A program made the position numbers and the translations under genes. From NCBI GenBank assembly GCA_028023455.1, contig JAQFVV010012405.1, forward strand, positions 7,671,291 to 7,735,290: a DNA stretch of 64,000 bases. The letters are read 5' to 3'. Position 1 is the first letter of the stretch. The number at the start of each line of letters is the position of its first letter. Source of the stretch: Epiperipatus broadwayi (taxonomy: Eukaryota; Onychophora; Udeonychophora; Euonychophora; Peripatidae). The notes below the pieces were generated by a model that worked only from the letters and a program-made list of their open reading frames with translations, was not told the origin of the DNA and searched no databases. Shown here piece after piece: positions 1-11,075 of the stretch.

Positions 1-115
1 TTACAAGATTGGCTATTATTCATGGTTTCAAGTATTCACAAAAAGCTTGAAACTAAACATCAGTAGTTATAGGAAACCTACTGTATATAGATATATATCA
101 CCTTAAGGCAACCTA

Positions 116-329
116 GATATGATAATAGATGGACAACTGAAATCTTAAACCGGATTCCAAGAGATTGTAAAAGACCCAGAAAGAGACCACATGTGAGATG
201 GATGGATGAAATAAGAAAGTGTGCAGAGGTGATGTGGAAGAGAGAAGCTAAAGATTGGAGATGGATTGAATTTAGAAAGACCTTCATCCTGCAGTGGATT
301 GATAATGGTTGATGATGATGATGATGATG
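116..329 (+). mobile_element. RTE-clade LINE, 5'-truncated 3' end with 11-bp TSD
   Basis: About 214 bp matching the last ~200 bp of the RTE element at 25310-28607 (the C-terminal RRDDNRWT..RPRKRPHVRW region), ending in a (GAT/TGA)n tail. Exact flanking copies of AAGGCAACCTA at 105-115 and 330-340 are the target-site duplication, so both ends are defined. The reading frame has decayed. Confidence 0.9.
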
Positions 330-340
330 AAGGCAACCTA

Positions 341-3300
341 AGCTCTCAAATATTTTTGATTATAGTTGCGCATGCATTAGATTACATACCTACAACAATT
401 TAGTGCAATATATATTTATTTTTGATTTTAAGGAAATTATTATGCAACATTAAAAATTTATGTAAATTAACTTTAAGACAGAGTTTTTTTGCCTTATAAG
501 AACCACTAACATAGTGCTGACATAATAACCTTTTACATTTATAGACATTCTGCATTGACAGTTTGTAGTATACTAATGTTAAATTTACATTATGGTTAGA
601 GGCTTATTTTAACCTTTTGTTATTTTAGAGCCACTATTGATTATATGGCAATTATGCCAAATCCTTAAACATTTTTTCCAAACATTTTTAAACAATTTTA
701 TTTAAATATATAATAATGATTCCAGACAACAATTTAAAAGAAAGATACCTTAAAATCAAAGATTTTGCCAGAAGGAAATATTTGTTAATAATACAAAGAA
801 AATTATTTTTATTATATATCTATAATTACTAAAAAATGTTTATATTATCTTTTATCATCATCGTTAGATATTTCCTAAAAGACAAGTCTCACATCCAGCA
901 TATCATCTTCCCATCTTTAAGCCTTCCTATCTCATATCTTTTAAATATTTTTGGTACTTTAGTATTAGATCTGCTGTGAAAAATCACAGTTGTAATGGGT
1001 TAGAGTTAGAGTTGAACTTGAGTTTCATCACAGCAGGTCTAATACTAAAGTATCACATTCATAATTACTGCTTCCATAAGATCATCAATCTTCTTTCTCT
1101 TTCTTTTGTCTCAAAATAAACTGATATATTTTATTAACATTCTCTTTTCATAGACGTCATTATTTTAATTCTCAAACTACTTCTGGATGAACATTTGCCT
1201 GTATTTCTGAAAGGAGTTAAAATCCATTCACTCATTTATAACTCAAAATTTCTGATGTCAAACTATGATCACTTCTTTTGCTATCTTTATTTTCATTTCT
1301 GTATTTGCTGTGATGCAATTATCAATGCTATGTAATACTATGATAAGTTTTAGTTTTTGAATATCTTTGTTGCAAGTAGTCTATTGGTGATGAAAGTCAC
1401 CAGTGCAAAAAATGTGGCTTGCACTGAGTGGCAATACGTATAGAGAGTTTTGCCTGTTTTAGTAACAGTTAAGAGCAAACATAAATAGTGATCATGTGAT
1501 GTTTATTGGCTTAAATGTAATTAGATTCCAACCAGTCACAACCTAAACATTCACAGTAAATATAGTAATCAATATTTCCCACTGCTGTCAAGGCAACCTT
1601 CTCACCTTTTTAATAGCAAGAATGGAAATCGATTCTTACTAATGGTCCATTGAATATATATGGACACTTAAAGATTGCAACTTGACTATAGAAAATGTGT
1701 ATTTAAAGACTGAATTAAACTCATTTCCAATCTTCTAAAAAGGAAATGAATTAATTTTATTAATTGAATATTAGATAATAATCTGATGAGGAGAAAGTTA
1801 ATAGTCAAAATGTTGATTTTGCTGCAATTTTATGGTCAAACAATAGCAGTGGTTTCATTCAGGATTGTCAAAAGAGAATACCATTTGTGTTGGTTCAAAA
1901 TAAGGAAGTTCAGTCCATAGCAGTGGTGCTAAGAAACAACATTTTGTAAATGGACAGAATTGCATGGATATATATATATATATTGGGGTTTGGTTACCAC
2001 TTGTAAGAAATTTAGATTGTTAAAAGTTTCTTGTCGGAAAATTATTTCTTGCAAAAAATATAAATATTTCCATGTTTATTTTATTTCCACTAAATAGTTA
2101 TAGGTGGCCATTTTTCAAAATAGAAAATCTTTCTAAGTTTAGGTGCTGAAAGATAATTTCTCACAAAAAATGTAAATGCGTATTTTTGTATCATTTCCAG
2201 TAAATAAAATTATAGGTCATCATTTTCCCAAATAAATATTGCTGTACTAATACTATGTGGAATTTCACAACTGGACTATAACTAAATAATTTACATCTAA
2301 GATAATGATGGATTACATTTTAAAATTGGTTTCTTTTTATGGCTACTATTCAAGCTTTAACATATGGTTTATTTTTTTCATTACACAATTGCTTAAAGAA
2401 TAACATCCATCATGGTTCATTAATTAAGATATTGCCTGACATGTTGAAGCTCACAGTCTGAGAATATAGCTATAGTTAAGTCCTTGAACTTCTTAGGAAC
2501 TACCAAAAAAAACTATCCTATTATTTTTATTATTTATAATTAGCGTATCTACCTAACATGTCTGCAAACTAGGATTCAAATCAATGGTGGAATATGGACA
2601 TTTTTTTACCTTGCCAAAGCTAGAAATTTTTCAGTTAGGCACTTTATAGTTAATAGCTAGTCACCATATTATTAATCAGTAAATAAATAGCTGTTAAGAT
2701 AAGCAAAAAAATCTCAACACCAAGCAGTTGATGGGTAGACTTTCTGTTCAGTTTTTTTAACAACTATTTGGTGAAGCTTTTGTGTAAGATAAAACTATTT
2801 AAGGTTCCTTTATGTAAATGTATGCATATTTCCTATTTAATTTTAACAATTTTTACTAAGGCAATAAACCTAAAGCATGTGCGGTTGAAAATGTGAAGGT
2901 TTGTAAATAAGTAAAAACATGAAGCTGAGAATTTAGTAACATGTCTTGAGCAACCATCTCATATCCACTTGTAAATATTTTTCCCAAGTCAGAAGTCATT
3001 TAACTAAACCTGCAAATAATGAACTCTCATATTATTATAATCAAATGAAAAATAAACACATTTTGTCTGGTTCCCATAACTTTATGAAGGTAATTAATTT
3101 ATCATTAATATTTGCTGACTTCATGATAACATAATATTTCATATCTTCGAAATATCAATAATTAATTGGCTCATATTAAATTTTGGGAATCAAACAAAAT
3201 TGAATTAATTCAATTTTGTGTTTGCTAAATTAATATTAGAGAGCATTACTTTCCAGTTTATTAAAATGACTTCTTAAAAATATGAATGAGGAAAATTCTT

Positions 3301-3789
3301 AATTATATGCATAAAAATATTTCTTCAGAAATGTTATATATATATGATAAGTAGGTAATTAAAGATTTTAAAAATAATCCATAGCAAGGTGAAGGGTTTT
3401 TGAATGGCTCTTCAACAAAAACAATTTTGTGTTTTTCCTTCATTTACAAGCCAATATTGTAAGATTAGTTAAGTTGCTTCAGGCAAACTATTTAAAGGAA
3501 AAATCTTAAGCCTATTGAAAAAATTTTCAAGTTTATCAGCCCAAATTTGAATCCAGGTCATACTATTATGGTAGGCAGGTGAGATGCATTACATGTGTAA
3601 TGTAAAGCTATTAATATATGCACGTATAATTCAAAATAATATATTTTCACTAGCAAAAAATGTAATTATAGTAATTATATTCAATCATATAAGGATTCAT
3701 TTGTCATTATTAGAGTACTAATATATTAATTGAATATCACTTATCATTATTTAAACTTAGATCCAGCTAAAATATGGATGTTATAATAT
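341..3789. other. Non-coding AT-rich stretch with minor repeats
   Basis: No credible coding region. It contains the hairpin at 955-1052 and a fragment of dispersed repeat family D near 1385-1505 (the GCACTGAGTGGCAATAC-type motif). There is also a diverged tandem duplication of roughly 110 bp around 2030-2260 (both halves contain a TTCCA-TAAATA..TTATAGGT-CAT core). The rest shows nothing I can name. Confidence 0.5.
955..1052. repeat. Small imperfect hairpin
   Basis: Inverted repeat with ~27-bp arms: TACTTTAGTATTAGATCTGC at 955-974 and its complement ending at 1052, separated by about 45 bp. It could be the tip of a foldback repeat; no flanking duplication is apparent. Confidence 0.6.
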
Positions 3790-4410
3790 TGATGAAAGTA
3801 AGACTAAAAATAATGTTTTATGGATTTTTTCAAAATATGAAAATAGAGATTGATAACGATGAGTTAGAAGAACTTAACAAGTAAATATACCTTGGACAAA
3901 TTATTACTACAAATGGAAACATAATGGATAAAATTAATCATAGAATTAAACTTGGTTGGAGGGTTTTTGGTAGAAATAACTTAATATTAAAAAAAAATAT
4001 CCTATATGTTTAGAAAAAAAAATATTTTTAATAAAAGTGTTTTACAGTTCTTCCTTATAAATATGAGACTTGGAAAACTTAACAGAAGAAAAATACAGAG
4101 ACTTCAGACCACTCAACAAAATATGGAGAGATACATATCAAGAAGAAATTGAAAAAAATTAAATGGGTGAGAAAAGAAATAGTTGTTACTTATATCACAT
4201 TAAAACAATTGAGAAGAGGTGAGAATGGATAGTTGAAATCTTAAACTGGATTCCAAGAGAGTATACATGTGAGATGTATGCATGATGTATATGAAATAAG
4301 GAAGTGTGCTGGGATGATGTAGAGAAGAGGCTGAATATCAGAGAAGATGGATTGAACTTGGAGAGACTTTCATCCTACAGATGATATATAATGGAGGAAA
4401 ATTATGATGA
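3790..4410 (+). mobile_element. RTE-clade LINE fragment, old and degenerate
   Basis: Matches the last ~700 bp of the RTE element (from about 27889 onward: GATGAAAGTA..AAGACTAAA, then the YLGQII, HRIKLGW and RLQTTQ regions) with many substitutions, small deletions and stop codons. It is clearly older than the copies at 47493 or 116. The (ATG)n tail near 4400-4410 is almost gone. Confidence 0.8.
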
Positions 4411-4929
4411 TTGTATAGCTAATTAAAAAAGCTATGATGTTGAAATTTTTTTACTAATTTACTCAGCCTGGATTCAAAAACAGATTTTAGGCATAGTAAT
4501 GGAGTTTTTGGAAAGGCTTTTCTTTTCCTACAATGGAACTATTTTAAAGCTGTTTTCCATACTTTTTGTCGTATTTGCTTTATTTCATAAATATGATAAA
4601 CAATACAAATTCTATATAATTAAAACCTAAAGTAGTGATTACATCTTTGGTTTGCCTTTTATTAAAAAAGATGCAGAAAACTATATTGGTTAAGTTTATT
4701 TTATTATCAATACCCATGTTTAAATACTTAAAAAATCTGATGAAATAAATAATCTGCATTCATTGTGACTGCTGCCAAATATTCAATTAAAAAAGAGGAA
4801 TTAGAAAATGTGTAAATGGGTAATGCATTAAAGTTGATTTTGACCAAAAAAAATCAAAGAATTTGGGTTCCAAAGACCAGTGTTTGAATTTTCTAATCAG
4901 CTGTTTATTGTTTACATTAAGAAAAGGCA

Positions 4930-7770
4930 GTGAGTGGTTTTGTTTTGATTATTCTGCATGTTTACCAGTAATTTATTTTTGGTCATGGTATTATTAGCTT
5001 TATATTCTCATTATTTTTGAATGAATCTAATAAGTTAGACCATATATTTATAACAGAAGATGGTGTATCAGTTTAGTGTACTTTTAGTGCATTCTGGAGT
5101 GATGAATAAGTATGAGAGTAGATTTAAGGTTTACTGTATATGAAATACTTGCAATGAGTGCAATACCAGATCATTTTCATTTAATGGGAGTTGCAAATGT
5201 TGTACTGAGATGTCTATGGTTTTCCTTGTCCACAAAAGTTTTCTGAACATTGTGTATATATTTGAAATAAAGCTGTTTAGTAAGTTATTTTTGTGATGAT
5301 TAACTGATTAAAAAGGAGTATTTGGGGGTATATTGATAGATATGTTTTTTTCCAAGGATGAAACCAGCTGGTTGTCTTTTTGCTTTAGTTTTTCTTGTAA
5401 GCTTATTCTCATTACTGAAGGACTCAATTAGAAAATGAACACAAGAAATTTATAGAGTTTATTTTGAAATAGTTGATTGTGTTTCCTCCTTGGTTTTGCA
5501 CCCATTCACTTTTCCATATTGAAATTGAGCTTATATTTATTCAAATACTCTTTTAGTATATCTAATAGAAATGGGTTTTTTTTTTTGATATAAGGAAAAC
5601 CATATATCATCCATATATGTAATGTTAGATACTTTTAGTATTTATAGCTGGCATGAATATTCCTTAAATATCTTTTTGTATGCTAATAGTAAAGGATTTA
5701 TGTATATTGAAAACAGAAGTGCACTGAGTGGAGAGCCTTGTGGAATGGACTGATATGGAATGAAAGTTGTTGATGTCTTGCCATTTGAGTGTGATTTGTA
5801 TTTCTTGACTCATGGAAAGATTTGCAATTAGACAGATGTAATTATAAATTTATTAAACGCACATTGATTACGTAAGTAATATTTACTGAGGCTATAACCT
5901 CGATAATATGCGTGTAAAATGCGATAGTAGGGACCTCTACAGGTGTTTTAACCACAAGCTTATGCTCTTTTCTTCCATAGCATAAGCTTGTGGTTAAAAC
6001 ACCTGTAGAGGTCCCTACTATCACATTTTACATGCATATTATCGAGGTTATAGCCTCAGTAAATATTAATTAGACAGATGATGGATTTTGATGTTTCTGT
6101 TTCTGCTAATATTAGTAATAATATAGTTGTTGGTACTGAATCCAATGCAGCAGAGATACCTAATTGTACTACTACAGAATTGGTTCTGTTTCATGTTTTT
6201 ATTGTTTCAAGTACTGCTTGGAACAAAAGTGCAGCTTGTGCCACTGATCTTCCCCCTTTTTGTGAACTTGGTATGTCAGAAAGGAGGTGAAAGATGAGTC
6301 TATTTTATCTTTTATTGCCAGATTCTATAATTTTTATTCCCAAATGGAACATGGATATTGGTCTTAAATTGCTTAGAGGAGATCCAACTTTTTTAGTTTT
6401 AAGGAAAGGCATGTATGATATTGGATATAATCCTTGGGCTATGTAAATTCTTTTCAAAAGAAAGTTTGCCACCTCTGCCAGCAGGGATGATGAAAATTGA
6501 CTGAGATATGCAAAAACAAATCTTGAGATACCATGTATTCCTGGATAGTGTGAATCTTGCATTGTGGCAATTTTTAAAATGAAGTCATTTGGAGTAAATA
6601 GATTTTGGTCTTCAAATCTCCAAAAAAGGGGAGAAGCCCTATATAAGTCTGTCTCTTGTAACTTTTGCTTATAATGTTTGACTGTTGTTTGTGAAAATTG
6701 TCTCCAGATATAGTTGATCTGCCAAATTTTATAGCTGAAGGAACTTATGTTTTTGGTGAACAACCTAATATCCATCTCATGTGTGAGAGTTAGCTAGTAA
6801 TGTTTTATTTTCTTTTATTAATATATATTCCTTAAGTGTTTCCAATGCTTCCTTATACATTTTGGACGAATTTATATGTGTGTAATTGTCTTTTGATGGA
6901 GTACATTGTGTAACCATTTTATGGAGTTTGTTTGAGAACAATAAAAAACTTCTTATTGGTGGTGGTGTGGGTCTTATTAATATAATTTATTGTGTGTGAT
7001 AAAATATTTACAAATGCCAACCATGCTTGCACTGGATCTAATGTTAGTTATTGCAATTTAAACATCAGGATATATGTTTCTGAGAATATAAATTCTGGGT
7101 TTTTGATGACAGGAAGACTCTTATTGTTCTATTGATTGTCACATTGAAAATTGTGCTTAGATCTATGTCTAAATCAAATATAACTGCAGAGTGATTGGAT
7201 AGTGGTGAGGGACAGAGTGAGGTGTTTCTATGCTGATGAAGAACAGGTAGATATAAATCTTCCATTTTTAAGTTATATTGAATTTGGTGGCAGATAGTCT
7301 TTTTCACACATTAGTGGAAAGGAAAGTCTGTGAATCCATTTAGAAACAAATTTTTGGTAAGACATGTTAAAGTCTCTTAGGAGTATTGTTGGATGTGGAG
7401 AGAAAGCAAACTTTGAATTTATTACTAATATTAACTGGTTTATTTTAATTGGACCTGGTGGCATATAAACATAGATAATGTTTATCATGATTGTTGTAGG
7501 TTGTAATGATACTATCAGAAAATTTATATCCTGATACAGTATTGTAAATGCTGAGAATGGATAGTTTCTAGATATTACTCTTCCTGTACCTTCAGAAGGT
7601 GATGATGAGAATTTTGAAAGAATTAAGTATTCATGTCTACCTAAATACATTGTTAGATCAACCTGTGAGCCAGATTATATTTTGGTTTCTAGGAGTCCCA
7701 GCACTTGAGGTTTCACAATATTTATCCACCTCAACAATTGAAAGATCTTACTTTTTGAATTCAAGCCAAA
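4930..7770 (-). pseudogene. Degenerate non-LTR retrotransposon (endonuclease + reverse transcriptase)
   Basis: Pieces of a LINE ORF2 read right to left. At 7273-7650 there is an endonuclease-like part (IYVYMPPGP and ILLRDFN, matching the VYAPP and GDFN motifs of APE-type endonucleases). At 6305-6460 comes the RT fingers region (FLKTKKVG..SNLRPISM). Then, after the foldback inserted at 5839-6067, the palm at about 5700-5760 (SIPQGSPLSALLFSIYINP) and the catalytic ITYMDDIWF near 5590-5615. Many stops and frameshifts make it dead. The clade cannot be assigned with confidence, but it differs from the RTE and from the LINE relic at 21340-29060. The 3' limit near 4930 is approximate. Confidence 0.75.
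5839..6067. mobile_element. Foldback element with 13-bp TSD (family F1)
   Basis: A nearly perfect palindrome with arms of ~95 bp, 5877-5965 pairing with 5980-6066. A ~38-bp unpaired extension sits on the left only. The flanks carry AATTAGACAGATG at 5826-5838 and 6068-6080, an exact 13-bp duplication. It splits the LINE pseudogene between its RT fingers and palm, so the insertion is confirmed by the interrupted gene. Each arm has an inner palindrome GAGGCTATAACCTC. It is related to 16489-16737. Confidence 0.88.
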
Positions 7771-7973
7771 AGATCCTCCAATGTAACTTTATGCCAATAT
7801 GTAACAGATCTTAATCTTATATCACTAGATATTCATGATTTGCAGACTGTATGCTGCTTATTAATACCCATCACTTTAAACAAAGTCATTGACTTCCTGA
7901 TAAATTGTAAACATATGGAAATACATATTTTAAATGTTCTATAGCTAAATCTATCCAATCACATTCCTTTTTT

Positions 7974-8599
7974 TGGTTGTATTTATATAATGGACTATTT
8001 CCATCATCTAACATAAGCACTGAATGTCTTTAGAAAATTTTAACTTTATTTAAATATTCCAAATACATTCAACTGTTAGTAGCAGCACACAGATTAGTAT
8101 ATGCACAATGTTTCAAGAAGTATTATTTTCCTCTCTTGTTCCAGTGTTGCTGGTCTGAACAGTGACAGAATTAGCATAGGAATCAAACCTGGACCCTTAG
8201 ATTCTTGAATATTAAATTGTAAGGTAATGCTCTAACCAACTGAGCCATCCTGTCAAAGGCAACAGTCAGTAAAAAAATTTCATATACTTATCTATGAGGT
8301 TCCTCCTGATTTCTCCACTTTTTCCTAAGAGCAAAGTTGATTACAGCATTACCTTAAAGTTCAATATTCAAGAGTCTAAGAGTTCAGGTTCAATTCTATG
8401 CTAGTACTGTCACTGATCAGGTCAGCAATACCTGAAGAAATGTGAAGAATAATACCTCTTGAAACCTTGTGCAACACTAACCTGTGTGCTATTACTAATG
8501 AACGAATATCTAAAGACATTCAATACTTATATTAGATGATGGAAATATGCCAGTATATAAATACAACTAAAACACCATCATCATAAACCTTCAAGAAAA
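7974..8599. mobile_element. Inverted dimer of a tRNA-derived SINE (family C) with ~14-bp TSD
   Basis: The left arm read on the minus strand begins with a tRNA-like head (A-box-like TGGCTCAGTTGG, B-box-like GGTTTGATTCC) at about 8165-8262. It is followed by a ~190-bp body ending TATATAAATACAACC. The right arm (8330-8555) is the same sequence head to head on the plus strand. A right-hand tail of ~45 bp starts AACACCATCATCAT. Flanks CACATTCCTTTTTT (7960-7973) and CACTTTCCTTTTTT (8600-8613) differ at one base. Relatives: 30840-31380, 55419-55810 and partly 30460-30760. Confidence 0.8.
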
Positions 8600-8613
8600 C
8601 ACTTTCCTTTTTT

Positions 8614-9589
8614 AAATAAAGAAAAGCTTGACTTTTGCAAACCATATTTAGGCTTTGCTTTATTTAAAAAGCAAGTGTGGCTGAAAGAATTTAGCTATGG
8701 GGCATTTTAAATATTTTATATAAATTTCTGCTAGTATTATGCATTGCTTCTATTTGGAAATATATATATATAGTTGTTTCATAACAAACTGAAAAATCTA
8801 TTATAAAAAAGTTCTTAGATACACTCGAAATCCTTTCAATTATATGAATAGTAATTAATTATTTATATACTGATAAGAAAATTAAATTAAAATAAAATAA
8901 ATATTAAAATCATGTAATGGAAACAGAGTTAGAAATGTAAAAAATTAATTATGACTTTAATTGTATAATAAACTTGTTCTAAAATAAAAAGTAGGTACTT
9001 AATAATCATAATTATTTTAATAAAAGTGGAAACAACATTACTGTTTATAAATGAATTAATAATTAGACGTTTGAGCAACCAAATGAGAGAATGAACATTT
9101 ATCCAGGAATCTTTATATCATACATCTATCATTCTATGACTGCATATATTACACAGGGCACTATTATGATATTAATTATCATGGCAACTGTTTGAACTTT
9201 TATTTAAATATCTTTATCTTCTATGTTTGTTATTTGATACTGTTTAATAAATTAATACTTATTGAATCCATTATTAACAACTTCTTTCCAAATATGGCCC
9301 ATTGATTTTAATATATAAAATCAAATCTCACTCTTTTTTTTTATGAATCATTTTAATACAAAACTGTCAAAACAGATGAAGAAAAAATGAACTAATATAT
9401 TGAAATAAAAATGGTTCATAAAAGAATAAAACAAAATTTAATAAGAAAAAATGTGTTAGTAATTGGCTTACTTGATTTAGTATATACTATACTGGGTACT
9501 ACTATTAATAGTAATCATTTCTTGACATTGTAAGGTTATGGCCATAAAAATTAAGCAAAAATAAAATACAAAACCATTAAAACATCACT
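8614..9589. other. Non-coding AT-rich stretch
   Basis: No gene, RNA gene or recognisable mobile element seen. Several short AT runs only. Confidence 0.5.
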
Positions 9590-9830
9590 TGAGTTTGAAA
9601 CATTATGGTTTTTTTCATCTTGGGCTTGCTGGAGTTTGCATTCGACTCTAAGATCTAGGTGCAGAGCTCTCAAATCTAAGGCTCCTCATTAATAAAAGCC
9701 ACAAGCTAAAAAACTATTCTGGGGATTTTGGATGAGGAGACACTAGATGGGGATTTTATGCATAAATCTTCCTGCATCCATTGATTATGAAGACTTGCAC
9801 TTGGTGGCACTACTGTATGGAGAGTTTGAT
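9590..9830 (+). repeat. Dispersed repeat, family D
   Basis: About 240 bp sharing ordered motifs with 1385-1505, 14060-14230, 30530-30680, 31430-31610 and 56190-56560. These are TCTGGGGAT, AGACACTAGAT, TTTTATGCATAAAT, GCATCCATTGATTA, and a GCACT-GTGGCA-TACTGTATG block. No coding capacity or A/B boxes were seen. At 56190-56560 it is a foldback, so this may be a half element. Confidence 0.7.
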
Positions 9831-10140
9831 ACTCAAAAATAAAATATATTTAATAGTAAACATTCTTATGTAAATAAAAACAATGCATTGTATTTTTTCA
9901 TGAATTCATCTTTCAGAAATATGGCTAACTCTGATCAAATTATTATGGAACAACCATTCTTAAAAAATTTGGTTTCTATCAATTAATTAATCATTTTATA
10001 TTTTCAATTTATAAATGTTTTTTAAGTCATTTCCTGAGTGACAAAATAGTATCAACTTTCTATTTTTTTTTAAAAATATCTAACCAATTTTACTGTCATG
10101 ATATTAAAATTTCCTTCCATTTCTTCTTATTTGCATTGCT

Positions 10141-10446
10141 TAATTATATATAATATAATACACCATATACACCTTAAATTACACTCTACAATACAGTTTA
10201 ACATATGATTTATTTTATTTCCTTCCTTACAGTTTCAACTGTCCAGAAGTCATCATCAGAGCTTTTATCTCACTATCCTTTCTCCTATAACTGAAATAAT
10301 AGGAGAAAGGGTACTAAAATAAAAGCTCTGATGATGACTGCTGGACAGTTGAAACTGTAAGGAAGGAAATAAAATAAATCATATGTTAAACTGCATTGGA
10401 GAGTGTAATTTAAGGTGTATATGGTGTATTATATTATATCTCATGA
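10141..10446. repeat. Long palindrome with hammerhead-like cores in both arms (family F4)
   Basis: About 150-bp arms, nearly perfect, centred near 10293. The plus-strand right arm has CTGATGA at 10328-10334, a 16-nt segment that can form an ACTG/CAGT stem, then GAAA at 10351-10354 and CTGT. The left arm holds the same on the minus strand (CTGATGA at 10253-10259, GAAA at 10233-10236). One extra base sits between CTGATGA and the stem, and helix I is weak, so ribozyme activity is doubtful. No clear TSD: both flanks are TATA-rich. Confidence 0.75.
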
Positions 10447-10940
10447 TATTGTGAAGAGATGAAGACTTGTCAAAGTCTCTGCAAAAGAAAAAAAACTCCA
10501 TGTCTAAATATAAAAATTGTTGGTCTTACATAACATGGACAAGAGCAGCAACCCTTCAATTATTATTACATAGTAGTGCACTTAAATGTCCCTCTCAAGA
10601 TTTGGTTTCTGTGTTATTTCCAGCATTAAATTCCAAATCTTCTTTGACAATGATAAAAATGCATTACCATCTGAAAATCACTGATTACTCAAATTTGCTA
10701 TAGATGTCACTAGAGTAAAGAACTGCTCATTTTATCTGGATATAAATCTGTATAATAAATCTACAATGCATATATATATATATATATAACATTGACAAGT
10801 ATACTAAAAGAAATTGTGAATTTTAATGCTTTTTAGTATGGAGTTAAACTTTAATATGTAAATCATTTTCTAGCATAAAATAAACAGACATATCTTTCAT
10901 ACCACATATATTTTAGAACAACATAGTTTCAACAATTATA
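10447..10940. other. Non-coding AT-rich stretch
   Basis: Contains a short (TA)n run near 10770-10790. No gene or element recognised. Confidence 0.5.
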
Positions 10941-10949
10941 TTAACAAAA

Positions 10950-11075
10950 TGTGTATTGGTGATTATTTATCTTTTCGACATATATATGTTCAAGTGTATC
11001 AGTGTTATGAGATAGAGTGGTGAATGGTGGGTCATGTGAAAATCTGTGCTCATATACCCTATATATAAAATCGTT
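10950..11075 (+). mobile_element. Hammerhead/tRNA-like SINE fragment (family HT)
   Basis: Matches the 63505-63690 element from just upstream of the predicted cleavage site onward. A decayed AAAATGTGTA stands where the family has GAAATACGTA, followed by TTGGTGATTATTTATCTTTT. Then comes the TATCAGTGTTATGAGATAG region, and it ends at CATATACCCTATATAT, a damaged B-box area. The 5' half of the ribozyme is missing or eroded. Confidence 0.7.

Noticed and set aside
1783-1800. CTGATGAGGAGAAAG resembling hammerhead boxes
   Set aside because: CTGATGA and GAAA are only a few bases apart, with no room for helix II, and helix I cannot form.
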